From Microbacterium luticocti DSM 19459 (GTDB lineage Bacteria > Actinomycetota > Actinomycetes > Actinomycetales > Microbacteriaceae), in assembly GCF_000422405.1 (NCBI RefSeq), contig NZ_KE383823.1, positions 28,488-92,487 of the forward strand: a stretch of 64,000 nucleotides of DNA, given 5' to 3'. Of the stretch, positions 36,236 to 44,765 are shown in pieces (position 1 is the first letter of the stretch; each line of letters begins with the position of its first letter). The notes under the pieces are model-generated. The model saw only the letters and a list, made by a program, of their open reading frames with translations, had not been told where the DNA came from and ran no database searches. Both the position numbers and the translations under genes were made by a program.

Positions 36236-37798
36236 TCACTCGGCGGCGACGGCATCTCCGACCGGGTCGACGCCGGCGCGTCCGAAGGCGGATGCCGCAG
36301 CCGGCCCGGACCGGTCGCGATCGGCTGCGACCAGTCCGAGCCGGGTGCGCCGATCGAGCAGGTCGTCGAGGGTCAACGCCCCCTCGACGGCGACGCCCCA
36401 CGCAAGCTCCGCCGCGGTGACACCGCAGGCGGCATCCGGACCGCCTCCGAACCGCGAGAGGTAGGGCGCCTCCGCGCCGTACCTGTGCACGAGCCGCGCC
36501 GGCGCGGCGATCTCGCCGAGCCGCGCGCGGGGCCAGGCACCGACCAGCGGCACCTCGTGCGTGCGGCAGGCGAGCGCAGGCAGACCCGCGTGACGCAGGG
36601 CGGCGTCCACACCGTCCTGCGCCATGCGCCGGTAAGTGGTGAGCTTGCCACCGACCACCGACAACACCCCGGTCGACGAGGGGATGATCGCGTGCCGCCG
36701 TGAAAGGTCGCTGGGCTCGTCGGCATCCCCCGCCAGCAACGGCCGCAGACCGGCGAACGTACCGAGAACGTCTCCGCGGTGAAGCGGCCTATCCAGCACG
36801 GTGCCGATCACCTGCAGCAGCATGTCGATCTCGGCATCCGTCGCCCGGGCCACCTCGGGAACGGGCCCGGACACCGGCACGTCGGTCAACCCGATGTAGG
36901 CACGCCCGTGCGGGGCCGGCACCGTGAACACGAAACGGCTCGACGAGCCCGGCACCAGTGCGGTCAGTGACACGTCACCGGCGCCCAGGCGCGCAGCATC
37001 CACCACCAGATGCGTGCCGCGGCTGGGTTGCAGCCGCACCGAAGCATCGAGGCCACCGGCCCACACGCCGGTCGCACTCAGCACCGCGCGGGCGCGCACC
37101 GCCAGGCGTTCGCCGGTGAGCACATCGCGCAGCACGGCACCGTCACCGGTCGCCGCGACCGCCTCGACGCGGGTCAGCACCCGCGCACCGTAGCCGGCGG
37201 CGGTGCGGGCGACCGCCACGACCAACCGGGCATCGTCGACGAGCCTGCCATCCCACCCGCGCACGCCGCCGTGCAGTCCGGACGTGCGCACGCCCGGCGC
37301 GAGCCGGCGCACCTCGTCGGCACTCACCGGCCCCGGCGCCGGCAGCACGGCGCCGGGCGTGCCGACGGCCCGACGCAGGCCATCACCGAGGACGTAACCG
37401 AGACCGATATATGCTCCGCGCGACATATACCCGTCGTCGTGCAGCGGCAGCACCTGTGCGAGGGACCCGGTCAGGTGCGGCGCGATGCGGGCCATCAACA
37501 GATGGCGCTCCGCGGCGCTCTCGTACGCGATGCCGAACTGCCCGGCCGCGAGGTAGCGCAGGCCGCCGTGCACGAGCTTGGAACTGAACCTGCTGGTACC
37601 GAACGCCAGGTCGTGCCGTTCGACGAGCACCGTGCGCAGGCCACGGGATGCCGCGTCCAGCGCGATGCCCGCACCGGTGATGCCACCGCCGATGACAAGG
37701 ACGTCGACGGTGGGGTCGTCGCCGAGCGCGGCCAGCTCGCGGCGGCGGCGCGCGGCGTTCAGCGCGGTCGGGTGCGGCGTCCGACCGAGCACCCTCAT
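36236..37798 (-). CDS. glpD: FAD-dependent glycerol-3-phosphate dehydrogenase
   Basis: 520 aa membrane-associated flavoenzyme converting glycerol-3-phosphate to dihydroxyacetone phosphate and passing electrons to the quinone pool. FAD-binding VLVIGGGITGAGIALDAASRG is at about 34-54 (partly shown), and VHGGLRYLAAGQFGIAYE and the C-terminal cap domain fit GlpD. Its start overlaps the stop of the TetR gene by 4 nt, so the regulator and enzyme are one operon. The order matches the Mycobacterium Rv2249c-Rv2252 cluster and links it to the lipid genes on the other side. Confidence 0.93.
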   Translation of the reverse strand: MRVLGRTPHPTALNAARRRRELAALGDDPTVDVLVIGGGITGAGIALDAASRGLRTVLVERHDLAFGTSRFSSKLVHGGLRYLAAGQFGIAYESAAERHLLMARIAPHLTGSLAQVLPLHDDGYMSRGAYIGLGYVLGDGLRRAVGTPGAVLPAPGPVSADEVRRLAPGVRTSGLHGGVRGWDGRLVDDARLVVAVARTAAGYGARVLTRVEAVAATGDGAVLRDVLTGERLAVRARAVLSATGVWAGGLDASVRLQPSRGTHLVVDAARLGAGDVSLTALVPGSSSRFVFTVPAPHGRAYIGLTDVPVSGPVPEVARATDAEIDMLLQVIGTVLDRPLHRGDVLGTFAGLRPLLAGDADEPSDLSRRHAIIPSSTGVLSVVGGKLTTYRRMAQDGVDAALRHAGLPALACRTHEVPLVGAWPRARLGEIAAPARLVHRYGAEAPYLSRFGGGPDAACGVTAAELAWGVAVEGALTLDDLLDRRTRLGLVAADRDRSGPAAASAFGRAGVDPVGDAVAAE

Positions 37799-38361
37799 CG
37801 TCGGCCCCCGGCGTCGAGGTGTCCGCGCAGCGCCGCAGCCAGTTCACGGCGCCAGCCCTCCTCGTCGAGCCATTCGGTCACCAGCGGCGCCGACAGCACG
37901 GCGGACTGCGCGATCAACAGCGTCATCGCGGCGAGGGCCGCGGCATCCCCCGCCCGCGCCACGCCCGCCGCCTGAGCAGCGGCGATGCGGGCGGCGAGTT
38001 CGTCGTGGATGAGGTGCTGGCTCGTGCCGAGCCGCTGCAGCACATAGCGGGCGAGCAGTTCCGGGTCGCTGTCGCGCAGACGTGCGAGCAGCGGCATGCG
38101 GCGGATGCGCTCGGCGGTGTCGACCAGGATGTCCACCAGCGCGTCGAGGTCGCCGGGCGGCACCGGCGGCGGCAGCACGGCGACGAGTTCGCGGGTGACC
38201 AGTGCGGCCAGCAGCGTCTGCACGTCGGGCCAGTGCCGGTACAGCGTCTGACGCGCCACACCGGCGCGTCGGGCGATGTCGGAGGCGGTGGTGCGGCGGA
38301 TCCCGTGCGCCTGCACCTCGTGCAGCGCGGCGTCGAGGATCGCCGTGGCGGCGTCGACCAT
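37795..38361 (-). CDS. TetR-family transcriptional regulator
   Basis: 188 aa. The N-terminal helix-turn-helix is RRTTASDIARRAGVARQTLYRHW (partly shown), with a helical ligand-binding C-terminus. It is the first gene of the tetR-glpD operon and divergent from the AGPS-like gene with only 34 bases between start codons. TATATT lies 6 nt before the ATG, so its mRNA should be leaderless. A TGACA/TGTCA inverted repeat covering both promoters is the likely operator, giving control of both operons and autoregulation. Confidence 0.88.
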   Translation of the reverse strand: MVDAATAILDAALHEVQAHGIRRTTASDIARRAGVARQTLYRHWPDVQTLLAALVTRELVAVLPPPVPPGDLDALVDILVDTAERIRRMPLLARLRDSDPELLARYVLQRLGTSQHLIHDELAARIAAAQAAGVARAGDAAALAAMTLLIAQSAVLSAPLVTEWLDEEGWRRELAAALRGHLDAGGRR

Positions 38362-38362
38362 G

Positions 38363-38385
38363 TGACAAATATACGTTTCATGTCA
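38363..38385. promoter_or_regulatory. TetR operator candidate and back-to-back leaderless promoters
   Basis: TGACA and TGTCA face each other over 13 bases (38363-38385) in a 34-base gap. The -10 of tetR (TATATT, minus strand 38368-38373) and the -10 of the AGPS-like gene (CATACT, 38384-38389) each end 6 nt before their start codons, and GTGACA (38362-38367) may be the -35 for the latter. Confidence 0.6.
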
Positions 38386-38395
38386 TACTGTCGCC

Positions 38396-40177
38396 ATGTC
38401 TTCGGAGGAGGCGACGACGCCGGCCGCACCCGAGCCCGCGCACACCGCACCCGCCCGACCCGAGCCGCCGCACACGGCGCCCGACCAGTCTGCGCCCGCG
38501 CACACCGCAGGCGCCGTGCCTGCGACCGCACCCGCCCGACCCGCGCCCGCGCCCGACCAGCCCCGGCCGCTGGCCGTGCCGGCCCCGCGCGCCCCGCTGC
38601 GCTGGGATGTGTGGGGCGACGGCTCGCACCCGACGACCCTGCCGCCCGGCGCGAAGGCGATCGCCGCCGCGCTGCTGCGGGGGCGCCCGCATCCGCTCCC
38701 CCGGCCGGCTCCCCCGGTGTTGCCGCCGGTCAGACTGAGCGACGACGACCTCGCCGCGCTGCGCGAGACCGCCGAGGTGACCTGCGACGACGAGGTACGG
38801 CGCCGCCACCTGGGCGGCAAGAGCACCCCCGACCTGCTGCGCCGCCGGCTGGGCGTGACCGATCCCGCCCCCGACGCCGTCGCCCTGCCGCGCACACACG
38901 CCGAGGTCGCCGCCCTGCTGCGGGTGTGCGATGACCGCGGCATCGCCGTGGTGCCCTTCGGCGGCGGCACGAGCGTGGTCGGCGGCGTCACCCCGTGCGG
39001 CGGGACGGATGCCACGACCGCCCGGGTGCGTCCGGTGCTCGCGCTCGACCTGTCGCGCACCCAGGCGCTGATCGCGCTCGATGAGACCTCGTTGCTGGCC
39101 ACCTTCGGCGCGGGCACCACCGGCCCCCAGGCCGAAGAGCTGCTCGCCGCGCACTCACTGACGCTCGGGCACTTTCCGCAGAGCTTCGAGTTCGCCTCGC
39201 TCGGCGGCTTCGCCGCCACCCGTTCCAGCGGTCAGGCCTCGAGCGGCTACGGCCGTTTCGACGACCTCGTGCACCGGCTGCGCGTGGCCACCCCGGTCGG
39301 CGACCTCGACCTCGGCCGCGCGCCGCGCAGCGCTGCCGGGCCCGACCTGCGCGAGCTGATCCTCGGCTCCGAGGGGGCGTTCGGCGTCATCACCGAGCTG
39401 ACCGTACGGGTGCGTCGCCGCCCGGCGGCCACCGGCTACGGGGCGTGGACGTTCCCCGACTTCGAGTCGGGCGCCGCGGCCCTGCGCGAGCTGGTGCAGC
39501 GTGGCATCCGTCCCACCGTCATCCGGCTCTCGGATGCCACCGAGACGCGCGTGAACGCGGCGCTGGGCGGCCACCTCACCCGGCTGCGCGGATGTCTGGC
39601 CGTCGCCACGTTCGAGGCCGAGACCGCCGCGCAGGCCGCACAGGCGCGAGAGCGCACCGCCGCGGTGTGCGCGGCGCACGGCGGCCGCGACCGCGGCGAC
39701 GAGCCCGCCCGGTCGTGGGAGCGCGGCCGCTTCTCGTCCCCGGGCCTGCGCGACGCGCTGCTGGATGTCGGCGTGCTGGCCGAGACCCTTGAGACCGCCA
39801 CCACCTGGGCGGACCTTCCCGCCCTCAAGGACGCCGTCACCACGGCCCTGCGCTCACAATTGCGCTCACCGGTGGTGATGTGCCACATCTCGCACGTGTA
39901 CCCGGCCGGCGCGTCGTTGTACGTCACGGTCGCGGCCGCCGCCGACGCCGACCCACTCGCCCAGTGGGCGCGGGCGAAGGATGCCGCGTCCCGCGCGGTC
40001 GTGGCATCCGGCGCCACGATCACCCACCATCACGCGGTGGGCCGCGACCACCGCCCATTCCTCGCCGACGAGATCGGGCCGCTCGGGGTCGCGGTGCTGC
40101 GCTCGGTCAAGCACACGCTCGACCCGCACGGGATCATGAACCCGGGCGTGCTCATCGCGGCGGATGAGGCCGGATGA
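38396..40177 (+). CDS. FAD-binding oxidase, alkyldihydroxyacetonephosphate synthase-like
   Basis: 593 aa flavoprotein of the VAO/PCMH fold. After a ~60-residue Ala/Pro/His-rich N-terminus, a motif typical of AGPS appears (GDGSHPTTLPPGAK), then the FAD-binding GGGTSVVGGV and the ELILGSEGAFGVITELTVRV block. The AGPS-type SFEFASLGGFAATRSSGQAS is also present. In animals AGPS exchanges an acyl for an alkyl group on DHAP; whether this bacterial group does so is unproven. No ribosome-binding site, leaderless start predicted. Its stop overlaps the lipid kinase start. Equivalent of Rv2251. Confidence 0.85.
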   Translation: MSSEEATTPAAPEPAHTAPARPEPPHTAPDQSAPAHTAGAVPATAPARPAPAPDQPRPLAVPAPRAPLRWDVWGDGSHPTTLPPGAKAIAAALLRGRPHPLPRPAPPVLPPVRLSDDDLAALRETAEVTCDDEVRRRHLGGKSTPDLLRRRLGVTDPAPDAVALPRTHAEVAALLRVCDDRGIAVVPFGGGTSVVGGVTPCGGTDATTARVRPVLALDLSRTQALIALDETSLLATFGAGTTGPQAEELLAAHSLTLGHFPQSFEFASLGGFAATRSSGQASSGYGRFDDLVHRLRVATPVGDLDLGRAPRSAAGPDLRELILGSEGAFGVITELTVRVRRRPAATGYGAWTFPDFESGAAALRELVQRGIRPTVIRLSDATETRVNAALGGHLTRLRGCLAVATFEAETAAQAAQARERTAAVCAAHGGRDRGDEPARSWERGRFSSPGLRDALLDVGVLAETLETATTWADLPALKDAVTTALRSQLRSPVVMCHISHVYPAGASLYVTVAAAADADPLAQWARAKDAASRAVVASGATITHHHAVGRDHRPFLADEIGPLGVAVLRSVKHTLDPHGIMNPGVLIAADEAG

Positions 40178-41076
40178 GGGTCGCGCTGCTGGTGAATCCG
40201 GCCGCGCGCGCCGGCACCGCCACCGACGCAGCCGGGCGCGCCGCGGAGCGGTTGCGCGCGCACGGGATCACCGTCTCGATCGTCTCGGGCGGGTCGGCCG
40301 CCGAGTCGACGCAGCTGCTGCGGATCGCACTGGATGCCGGGGTCGACGCGGTGCTCGTGGCCGGCGGGGACGGCACCGTCGCGCTGGCGCTGACCGAGCT
40401 GGCGGGCACCGCCGTGCCGCTGGGGATCGTGCCGGTGGGCACCGGCAACGACTTCGCCGCCTCGGTCGGCCTGCACGAGCTGGACGTGCACGCCGCCGCC
40501 GACGCCGTGGTCGCCGGGCGCACCCGCACCGTCGATCTGGCGCGGGTGGTGCGCGCCGACGGCGGCACGACCCTGTTCGGCACGGTGCTGGCCAGCGGGT
40601 TCGACTCGCGGGTGAACGATCGGGCGAACCGGATGCGGTGGCCGCGCGGGTCGTCGCGGTACACGATCGCGCTGCTGCGCGAGTTCGTCACCCTGCGCGC
40701 GGTGCCGTTCACGCTCGAGCTCGACCTGCCCGACGGCACCACGATGCGGCTGCGACAGGATCTGGTGCTCGTCGCGGTGGGCAACGGGCGCAGCTACGGC
40801 GGTGGCATCCCGATCTGCCCGTCCGCCGACATCGCCGACGGGCTGCTCGACGTGACCGTCGTGCACCCGGCGGGCCGTGCGCACCTGCTGCGCCTGCTGC
40901 CGAAGCTGTACCGCGGCGAGCACACGGCGCTGCCCGAGGTGGCGACCCATCGGGTGCGCGGCATCCGGCTGGACGCACCCGACGTGACCACGTACGCCGA
41001 CGGCGACCCCGTCGGCCCGCTGCCGGTGCGGGTGGATGCCGTTCCCGGCGCGTTGCGCGTGTTCACGGCGTCGTGA
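40174..41076 (+). CDS. Diacylglycerol kinase-family lipid kinase
   Basis: 300 aa DagK/YegS-type lipid kinase. The ATP-binding glycine-rich GGDGTVALALTELA and GTGNDFA motifs are at about 66-100, and a C-terminal beta-sandwich with YADGDPVGPLPVRV completes the fold. It phosphorylates diacylglycerol or a related lipid using ATP at the inner membrane. The ATG at 40174 overlaps the flavoprotein stop. The M. tuberculosis counterpart Rv2252 is a diacylglycerol kinase. Its 3' side is followed by a repeat shared with the end of rsrA. Confidence 0.9.
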   Translation: MRVALLVNPAARAGTATDAAGRAAERLRAHGITVSIVSGGSAAESTQLLRIALDAGVDAVLVAGGDGTVALALTELAGTAVPLGIVPVGTGNDFAASVGLHELDVHAAADAVVAGRTRTVDLARVVRADGGTTLFGTVLASGFDSRVNDRANRMRWPRGSSRYTIALLREFVTLRAVPFTLELDLPDGTTMRLRQDLVLVAVGNGRSYGGGIPICPSADIADGLLDVTVVHPAGRAHLLRLLPKLYRGEHTALPEVATHRVRGIRLDAPDVTTYADGDPVGPLPVRVDAVPGALRVFTAS

Positions 41077-41083
41077 CCGGCGC

Positions 41084-41135
41084 CAGGCCGAGACGGTGGC
41101 TCAGGCCGAGACGGTCGGGCTCAGGCCGAGACGGT
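41084..41135. repeat. Three copies of CAGGCCGAGACGGT at the end of rsrA
   Basis: The 14-base word is at 41084-41097, 41102-41115 and 41122-41135. The third copy is the 3' coding end of minus-strand rsrA (stop 41121-41123, encoding TVSA then stop); the other two lie in the gap towards the lipid kinase. Confidence 0.9.
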
Positions 41136-41366
41136 GTGCGCGTCACGCAGCTTCGCCAGCACGAGCTCGCGCAACTCCTCCGGGGCGGCCTCCTTGCACG
41201 ACCGCGCCAGCACCTCGGTGAGGGTGCGCGACACGAGGGCCTCGTCGCGGCATCCCGGGCAGTTGTCCAGATGCTCTCGGATGTCGGCCTCGGCGGTCTT
41301 GCACACCTCGTGGCGCAGGTATTCCTCGAGGTCCTTCCTGGCTTTCTCGCAGCCGCAGTCCGTCAT
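41121..41366 (-). CDS. rsrA: Zinc-binding anti-sigma factor (RsrA/RshA type)
   Basis: 81 aa redox-sensitive anti-sigma factor. The ZAS motif HLDNCPGC (His-x3-Cys-x2-Cys) binds zinc, and Cys residues DCGC and VCK complete the thiol set. Under disulfide stress such proteins form a disulfide, lose zinc and release SigR/SigH. It starts inside the sigma factor stop (4-nt overlap), fixing the stoichiometry. The C-terminal TVSA is part of a repeated word. Confidence 0.92.
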   Translation of the reverse strand: MTDCGCEKARKDLEEYLRHEVCKTAEADIREHLDNCPGCRDEALVSRTLTEVLARSCKEAAPEELRELVLAKLRDAHTVSA

Positions 41367-42019
41367 TTCGTGCTCCCTGATGCGGTGGTGTACCCACGCT
41401 CCTGTGCGTAATCGGCGAGCAGGTCGCGCAGCATGCGCCTGCCCCGGTGCAGACGGCTCATGACCGTGCCGATCGGCGTCTTCATGATGTCGGCGATCTC
41501 CTGGTAGGCGAAGCCCTCGACGTCGGCGAGGTACACCGCCATCCGGAAGTCCTCGGGGATCGACTGCAGCGCATCCTTCACGATCGATGCGGGCATGTGG
41601 TCGATGGCCTCGGCCTCGGCCGACCGGGCCGAGGTGGACGTGGTCGACTCGGCGCCGCCCAGTTGCCAGTCCTCGAGGTCGTCGATCGGGCTCTGATACG
41701 GCTCGCGCTGCTTCTTGCGATACGTGTTGATGTACGTGTTGGTGAGGATGCGGTACAGCCACGCCTTCAGGTTCGTGCCCTGCCGGAAGGTGTGCCACGA
41801 CGCGTACGCCTTGACGAACGTCTCTTGCACCAGATCGGCGGCGTCGGCCGGGTTGCGGGTCATCCGCATGGCCGCCGCGTACAGCTGGTCCATGAACGGG
41901 AGCGCCTGCTCTTCGAACTGCGCGCGCGTGCCGACTGCGGCTTCAGACTGGTCGTCCATCGCCCGCCAGTCTACGGGCGCGCGCAGGGACGCGTCTGTGC
42001 GCGTCAGGGTGGCGATCAT
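41363..42019 (-). CDS. sigH: ECF-type RNA polymerase sigma factor (SigH/SigR)
   Basis: 218 aa. Region 2 ([37 protein letters not shown], shown here as [12 protein letters not shown]) and region 4 ([20 protein letters not shown], with HTH) match the oxidative and heat stress sigma SigR/SigH. The ATG at 42019 has a strong GGGAGGA; a second ATG at 41959 could give a shorter form, as known for SigR isoforms in Streptomyces. A perfect SigH-type promoter, GGAAT-N18-GTT, lies upstream inside aroA, so autoregulation is expected. Co-transcribed with rsrA. Confidence 0.93.
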   Translation of the reverse strand: MIATLTRTDASLRAPVDWRAMDDQSEAAVGTRAQFEEQALPFMDQLYAAAMRMTRNPADAADLVQETFVKAYASWHTFRQGTNLKAWLYRILTNTYINTYRKKQREPYQSPIDDLEDWQLGGAESTTSTSARSAEAEAIDHMPASIVKDALQSIPEDFRMAVYLADVEGFAYQEIADIMKTPIGTVMSRLHRGRRMLRDLLADYAQERGYTTASGSTK

Positions 42020-42049
42020 CCGGCTCCTCCCACGGGTTCGTTAGGGTGG

Positions 42050-42075
42050 AACCGATGACCGACGACCGGTATTCC
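42050..42075 (-). promoter_or_regulatory. SigH/SigR-type autoregulatory promoter
   Basis: On the minus strand GGAAT (42075-42071), an 18-base spacer and GTT (42052-42050) give the consensus GGAAT-N18-GTT. Transcription would begin near 42043, about 24 bases before the sigH ATG at 42019. It overlaps the aroA start codon and a -10-like TAGGGT for aroA (42042-42047). Confidence 0.8.
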
Positions 42076-43404
42076 CCCGATCAGGCCGCGACCGGGCCCC
42101 GCCCCTGGCCGGCTCCGACCGCCCGGCGCGAGCTGGACGCCGTGGTCAGCGTGCCCGGATCGAAGTCGCTCACCAACCGCGAACTGGTGCTCGCCGCCTT
42201 GGCCGAGGGGCCGAGCCGGTTGCGCGCTCCGTTGCACTCCGACGACTCGGTGCGCATGATCGCGGCGCTTGGCACCCTGGGTGTGCAGATCGACGCCGAG
42301 CCCGGCGACGGCGCGTTCGGCGACGACCTGGCGGTCACCCCGGTGGCCCCGTTCGCCCCGGGCGGCGACATCGACTGCGGTCAGGCCGGCACCGTGATGC
42401 GGTTCGTCGCACCGCTGGCGGGCCTGGTCGACGGCGAGGTCACCCTCGCCGCGCATGCCACGGCGCTGCACCGCCCCATGGGCGAGATGATCCGTGCGCT
42501 GCGCGAGCTCGGCGTCGACATCGACGACGGCGGCCGGTGGGCGCTGCCGTTCACGGTGCGCGGGCACGGCCATATCCGCGGCGGCGAGGTCACCATCGAC
42601 GCCGGCGCGTCCAGCCAGTTCGTGTCGGGGCTGTTGCTGGCCGCCCCCCGCTTCGACGTGGGGCTGCATCTGATCCACGAGGGCGACCGGCTGCCCAGCA
42701 TCCCGCACATCGACATGACCATCGAAGCGCTCGGTCGCCGCGGCGTCGTGGTGGAACGGCCGAGCCCCACCGAATGGGTGGTGCCCGCCGGGCCCATCCG
42801 GGGCAAGGACGTCGCCGTCGAACCCGATCTGTCCAACGCCGCGCCCTTCCTGGCCGCCGCGATGGTGGCCTCGGGCCGGGTCTCGGTCACCGGCTGGCCG
42901 GTGCACTCCACGCAGCCGGGTGCGCTGCTGCCCGAACTGCTGCCGCTGTTCGGCGGCCGTGCACACCGCCGCGGGGGCGCCCTGCACGTGAGCGCAGGCG
43001 AGCGCCTCACCGGCGTCGACCTCGACCTGTCGGCCGCCGGAGAGCTCGTCCCCACCCTCGTCGGGCTGGCGGCGCTGGCCGACGGGGTGAGCACGTTCCG
43101 CGGAATCGGCCACATCCGCCGGCACGAGACCGACCGGCTGGCCGCTCTGGTGTTGAACCTGCGGGCGCTGGGCGGCGAGGCCGACGAACTCGACGACGGC
43201 ATCCGCATCGTGCCGCGCCCGTTGCACGGCGGCCTGTGGCGGGCGTACCACGACCATCGCATGGCCACCACGGGAGCGCTGATCGGGCTGGCGGTGCCCG
43301 GCGTCGAGGTCGACGACATCGGCACCACGGCCAAGACGATGCCGCAGTTCCCGCAGCTGTGGGCGCGCATGCTCGGTGACGAGTCGGGGGATGCCGCGGC
43401 CTAG
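42055..43404 (+). CDS. aroA: 3-phosphoshikimate 1-carboxyvinyltransferase (EPSP synthase)
   Basis: 449 aa shikimate-pathway enzyme joining shikimate-3-phosphate and PEP. Landmarks are VPGSKSLTNRELVLAALAEG (partly shown), DCGQAGTVMRFVAPLAGL, and late YHDHRMATTGAL. The N-terminus SKSLTNR rather than SKSxxxR of the class II enzymes suggests the common class I-type loop. I use the ATG at 42055; a GTG three codons upstream is possible. TAGGGT lies 7 nt upstream, so it may be leaderless, and AGGGTGG could also act as a ribosome-binding site. Followed closely by rsgA. Confidence 0.95.
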   Translation: MTDDRYSPDQAATGPRPWPAPTARRELDAVVSVPGSKSLTNRELVLAALAEGPSRLRAPLHSDDSVRMIAALGTLGVQIDAEPGDGAFGDDLAVTPVAPFAPGGDIDCGQAGTVMRFVAPLAGLVDGEVTLAAHATALHRPMGEMIRALRELGVDIDDGGRWALPFTVRGHGHIRGGEVTIDAGASSQFVSGLLLAAPRFDVGLHLIHEGDRLPSIPHIDMTIEALGRRGVVVERPSPTEWVVPAGPIRGKDVAVEPDLSNAAPFLAAAMVASGRVSVTGWPVHSTQPGALLPELLPLFGGRAHRRGGALHVSAGERLTGVDLDLSAAGELVPTLVGLAALADGVSTFRGIGHIRRHETDRLAALVLNLRALGGEADELDDGIRIVPRPLHGGLWRAYHDHRMATTGALIGLAVPGVEVDDIGTTAKTMPQFPQLWARMLGDESGDAAA

Positions 43405-43417
43405 CGGCACGGTCATG

Positions 43418-44458
43418 ATGAGCTGGCTCGACGACACCGACGACGACGAACCCGAGTTCGATGAGGCCGACGTGCGCGTGCGGCCGAACCCGAAGGGCAA
43501 CCGGCCGCGTACCAAGCGGCGGCCCGCCCACACCGATGCGGTGATCGGGCGGGTGCTGGGCGTGGACCGTGGTCGCTACACGGTGCTCGTCGACGAGGAC
43601 GGCCCCGCCGAGCACACCGCGCTGGCGGTGCGCGCGCGGGAACTGCGCAAGCAGCCGATCGTCACCGGCGACCGGGCGCGGCTGGTCGGCGACACGTCGG
43701 GCGAGCAGGGGACGCTCGCCCGGCTGGTGGGCATCGAGGAGCGCACCACGCTGCTGCGGCGCAGCGCCGACGACACCGACCAGGTGGAGCGGGTGATCGT
43801 CGCCAACGCCGACCAGATGCTGATCGTGGTGGCCGCCGCCGACCCCGAGCCCCGCGAGCGGTTGGTCGACCGCTACCTGGTCGCGGCTCTGGATGCCGGC
43901 ATCCGCCCCCTGCTGGTGGTGACCAAGACCGACTTGGCCGACCCGACCGCGTTCCTGCGGCACTTCGAGGGCATCGACCTGCGGGTGTTCACCAGCGCGC
44001 GCGGCGCCATGCCGGTCGACGAGATCGGCGCCGCCCTGGTCGGGCACGCGACGGTGTTCGTGGGGCACTCCGGGGTCGGCAAGTCGACGCTGGTCAACGC
44101 GCTGGTGCCCGATGCCCAGCGTGCGACCGGGCACGTCAACGAGGTGACCGGCCGTGGCCGGCACACCTCGAGCTCGACGGTGTCGCTGCGCTATCACGGC
44201 GCCGACGGCAACGGCTGGGTGATCGACACCCCCGGCGTGCGCTCGTTCGGGCTGGGTCACGTCGATCCGGCGCACATCCTCGACGCGTTCACCGACCTCG
44301 CCGAGGTGGCCAAGACCTGCCCGCGCGGGTGCACGCACCTGCCCGACGCGCCCGATTGTGCGATCGTGGAGGCCGTCGAGGACGGTCGCCTCGGGCCGAC
44401 CGCGCGCGGCCGGCTGGACTCGCTGCAGCGGCTGCTGGCCACCTTCGCCGAGCGCTGA
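43418..44458 (+). CDS. rsgA: Ribosome small-subunit-dependent GTPase A
   Basis: 346 aa circularly permuted GTPase for late 30S maturation. An OB-fold N-terminus ([19 protein letters not shown]) is followed by the G4 motif VTKTDLAD, then G1 GHSGVGKSTLVNAL and G3 DTPGVRSF, in the permuted order, and a C-terminal zinc site CPRGCTH...DC. The start is uncertain: ATG at 43418, at 43415, or at 43391 inside aroA; the Asp-rich WLDDTDDDEPEFDEADVRV is present in all. Forms an operon with aroA as in mycobacteria. Confidence 0.93.
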   Translation: MSWLDDTDDDEPEFDEADVRVRPNPKGNRPRTKRRPAHTDAVIGRVLGVDRGRYTVLVDEDGPAEHTALAVRARELRKQPIVTGDRARLVGDTSGEQGTLARLVGIEERTTLLRRSADDTDQVERVIVANADQMLIVVAAADPEPRERLVDRYLVAALDAGIRPLLVVTKTDLADPTAFLRHFEGIDLRVFTSARGAMPVDEIGAALVGHATVFVGHSGVGKSTLVNALVPDAQRATGHVNEVTGRGRHTSSSTVSLRYHGADGNGWVIDTPGVRSFGLGHVDPAHILDAFTDLAEVAKTCPRGCTHLPDAPDCAIVEAVEDGRLGPTARGRLDSLQRLLATFAER

Positions 44459-44516
44459 GGTCCGGGGCCGCCCGGCTGCGGCATCCGTCGCCACGCGCCG
44501 AGCTCCGCCTCCGGCC

Positions 44517-44650
44517 GCCCGACGTCCGCACCCGCCCGCGCTGCGGCATCCGTCGCCTGCCCGGTCGCAGAACACGCTGCCCCGCCCGACGTCCGCACCC
44601 GCCCGCGCTGCGGCATCCGTCCCCGCGCCCGGTCGCAGAACACGCCGCGC
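44517..44650. repeat. 67-bp direct repeat, two units
   Basis: Units 44517-44583 and 44584-44650 share GCCCGACGTCCGCACCCGCC, GCGCTGCGGCATCCGTC and GGTCGCAGAACACGC. A partial earlier copy (GGCTGCGGCATCCGTCGCC) is near 44474. The gap 44459-44765 between rsgA and bcp holds this repeat and the next inverted repeat, with no gene. Confidence 0.85.
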
Positions 44651-44676
44651 CGCCCGCCTTCTACCGGCGTGTTCTG
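44636..44676. terminator. Inverted repeat after rsgA
   Basis: CAGAACACGCCG (44636-44647) pairs with CGGCGTGTTCTG (44665-44676) around a 17-base loop. It may terminate rsgA transcription, but the arms also contain the dispersed word AGAACACGCCG, so it may belong to a repeat family. Confidence 0.55.
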
Positions 44677-44765
44677 AGACCCAGCTCCGAGCAGGTCGCA
44701 GAAGGCGCCGCCTGGGCGCCCACCCACCGGCACGTCCTGCGACCCGCCGGCCGTAGGCTGGGACC

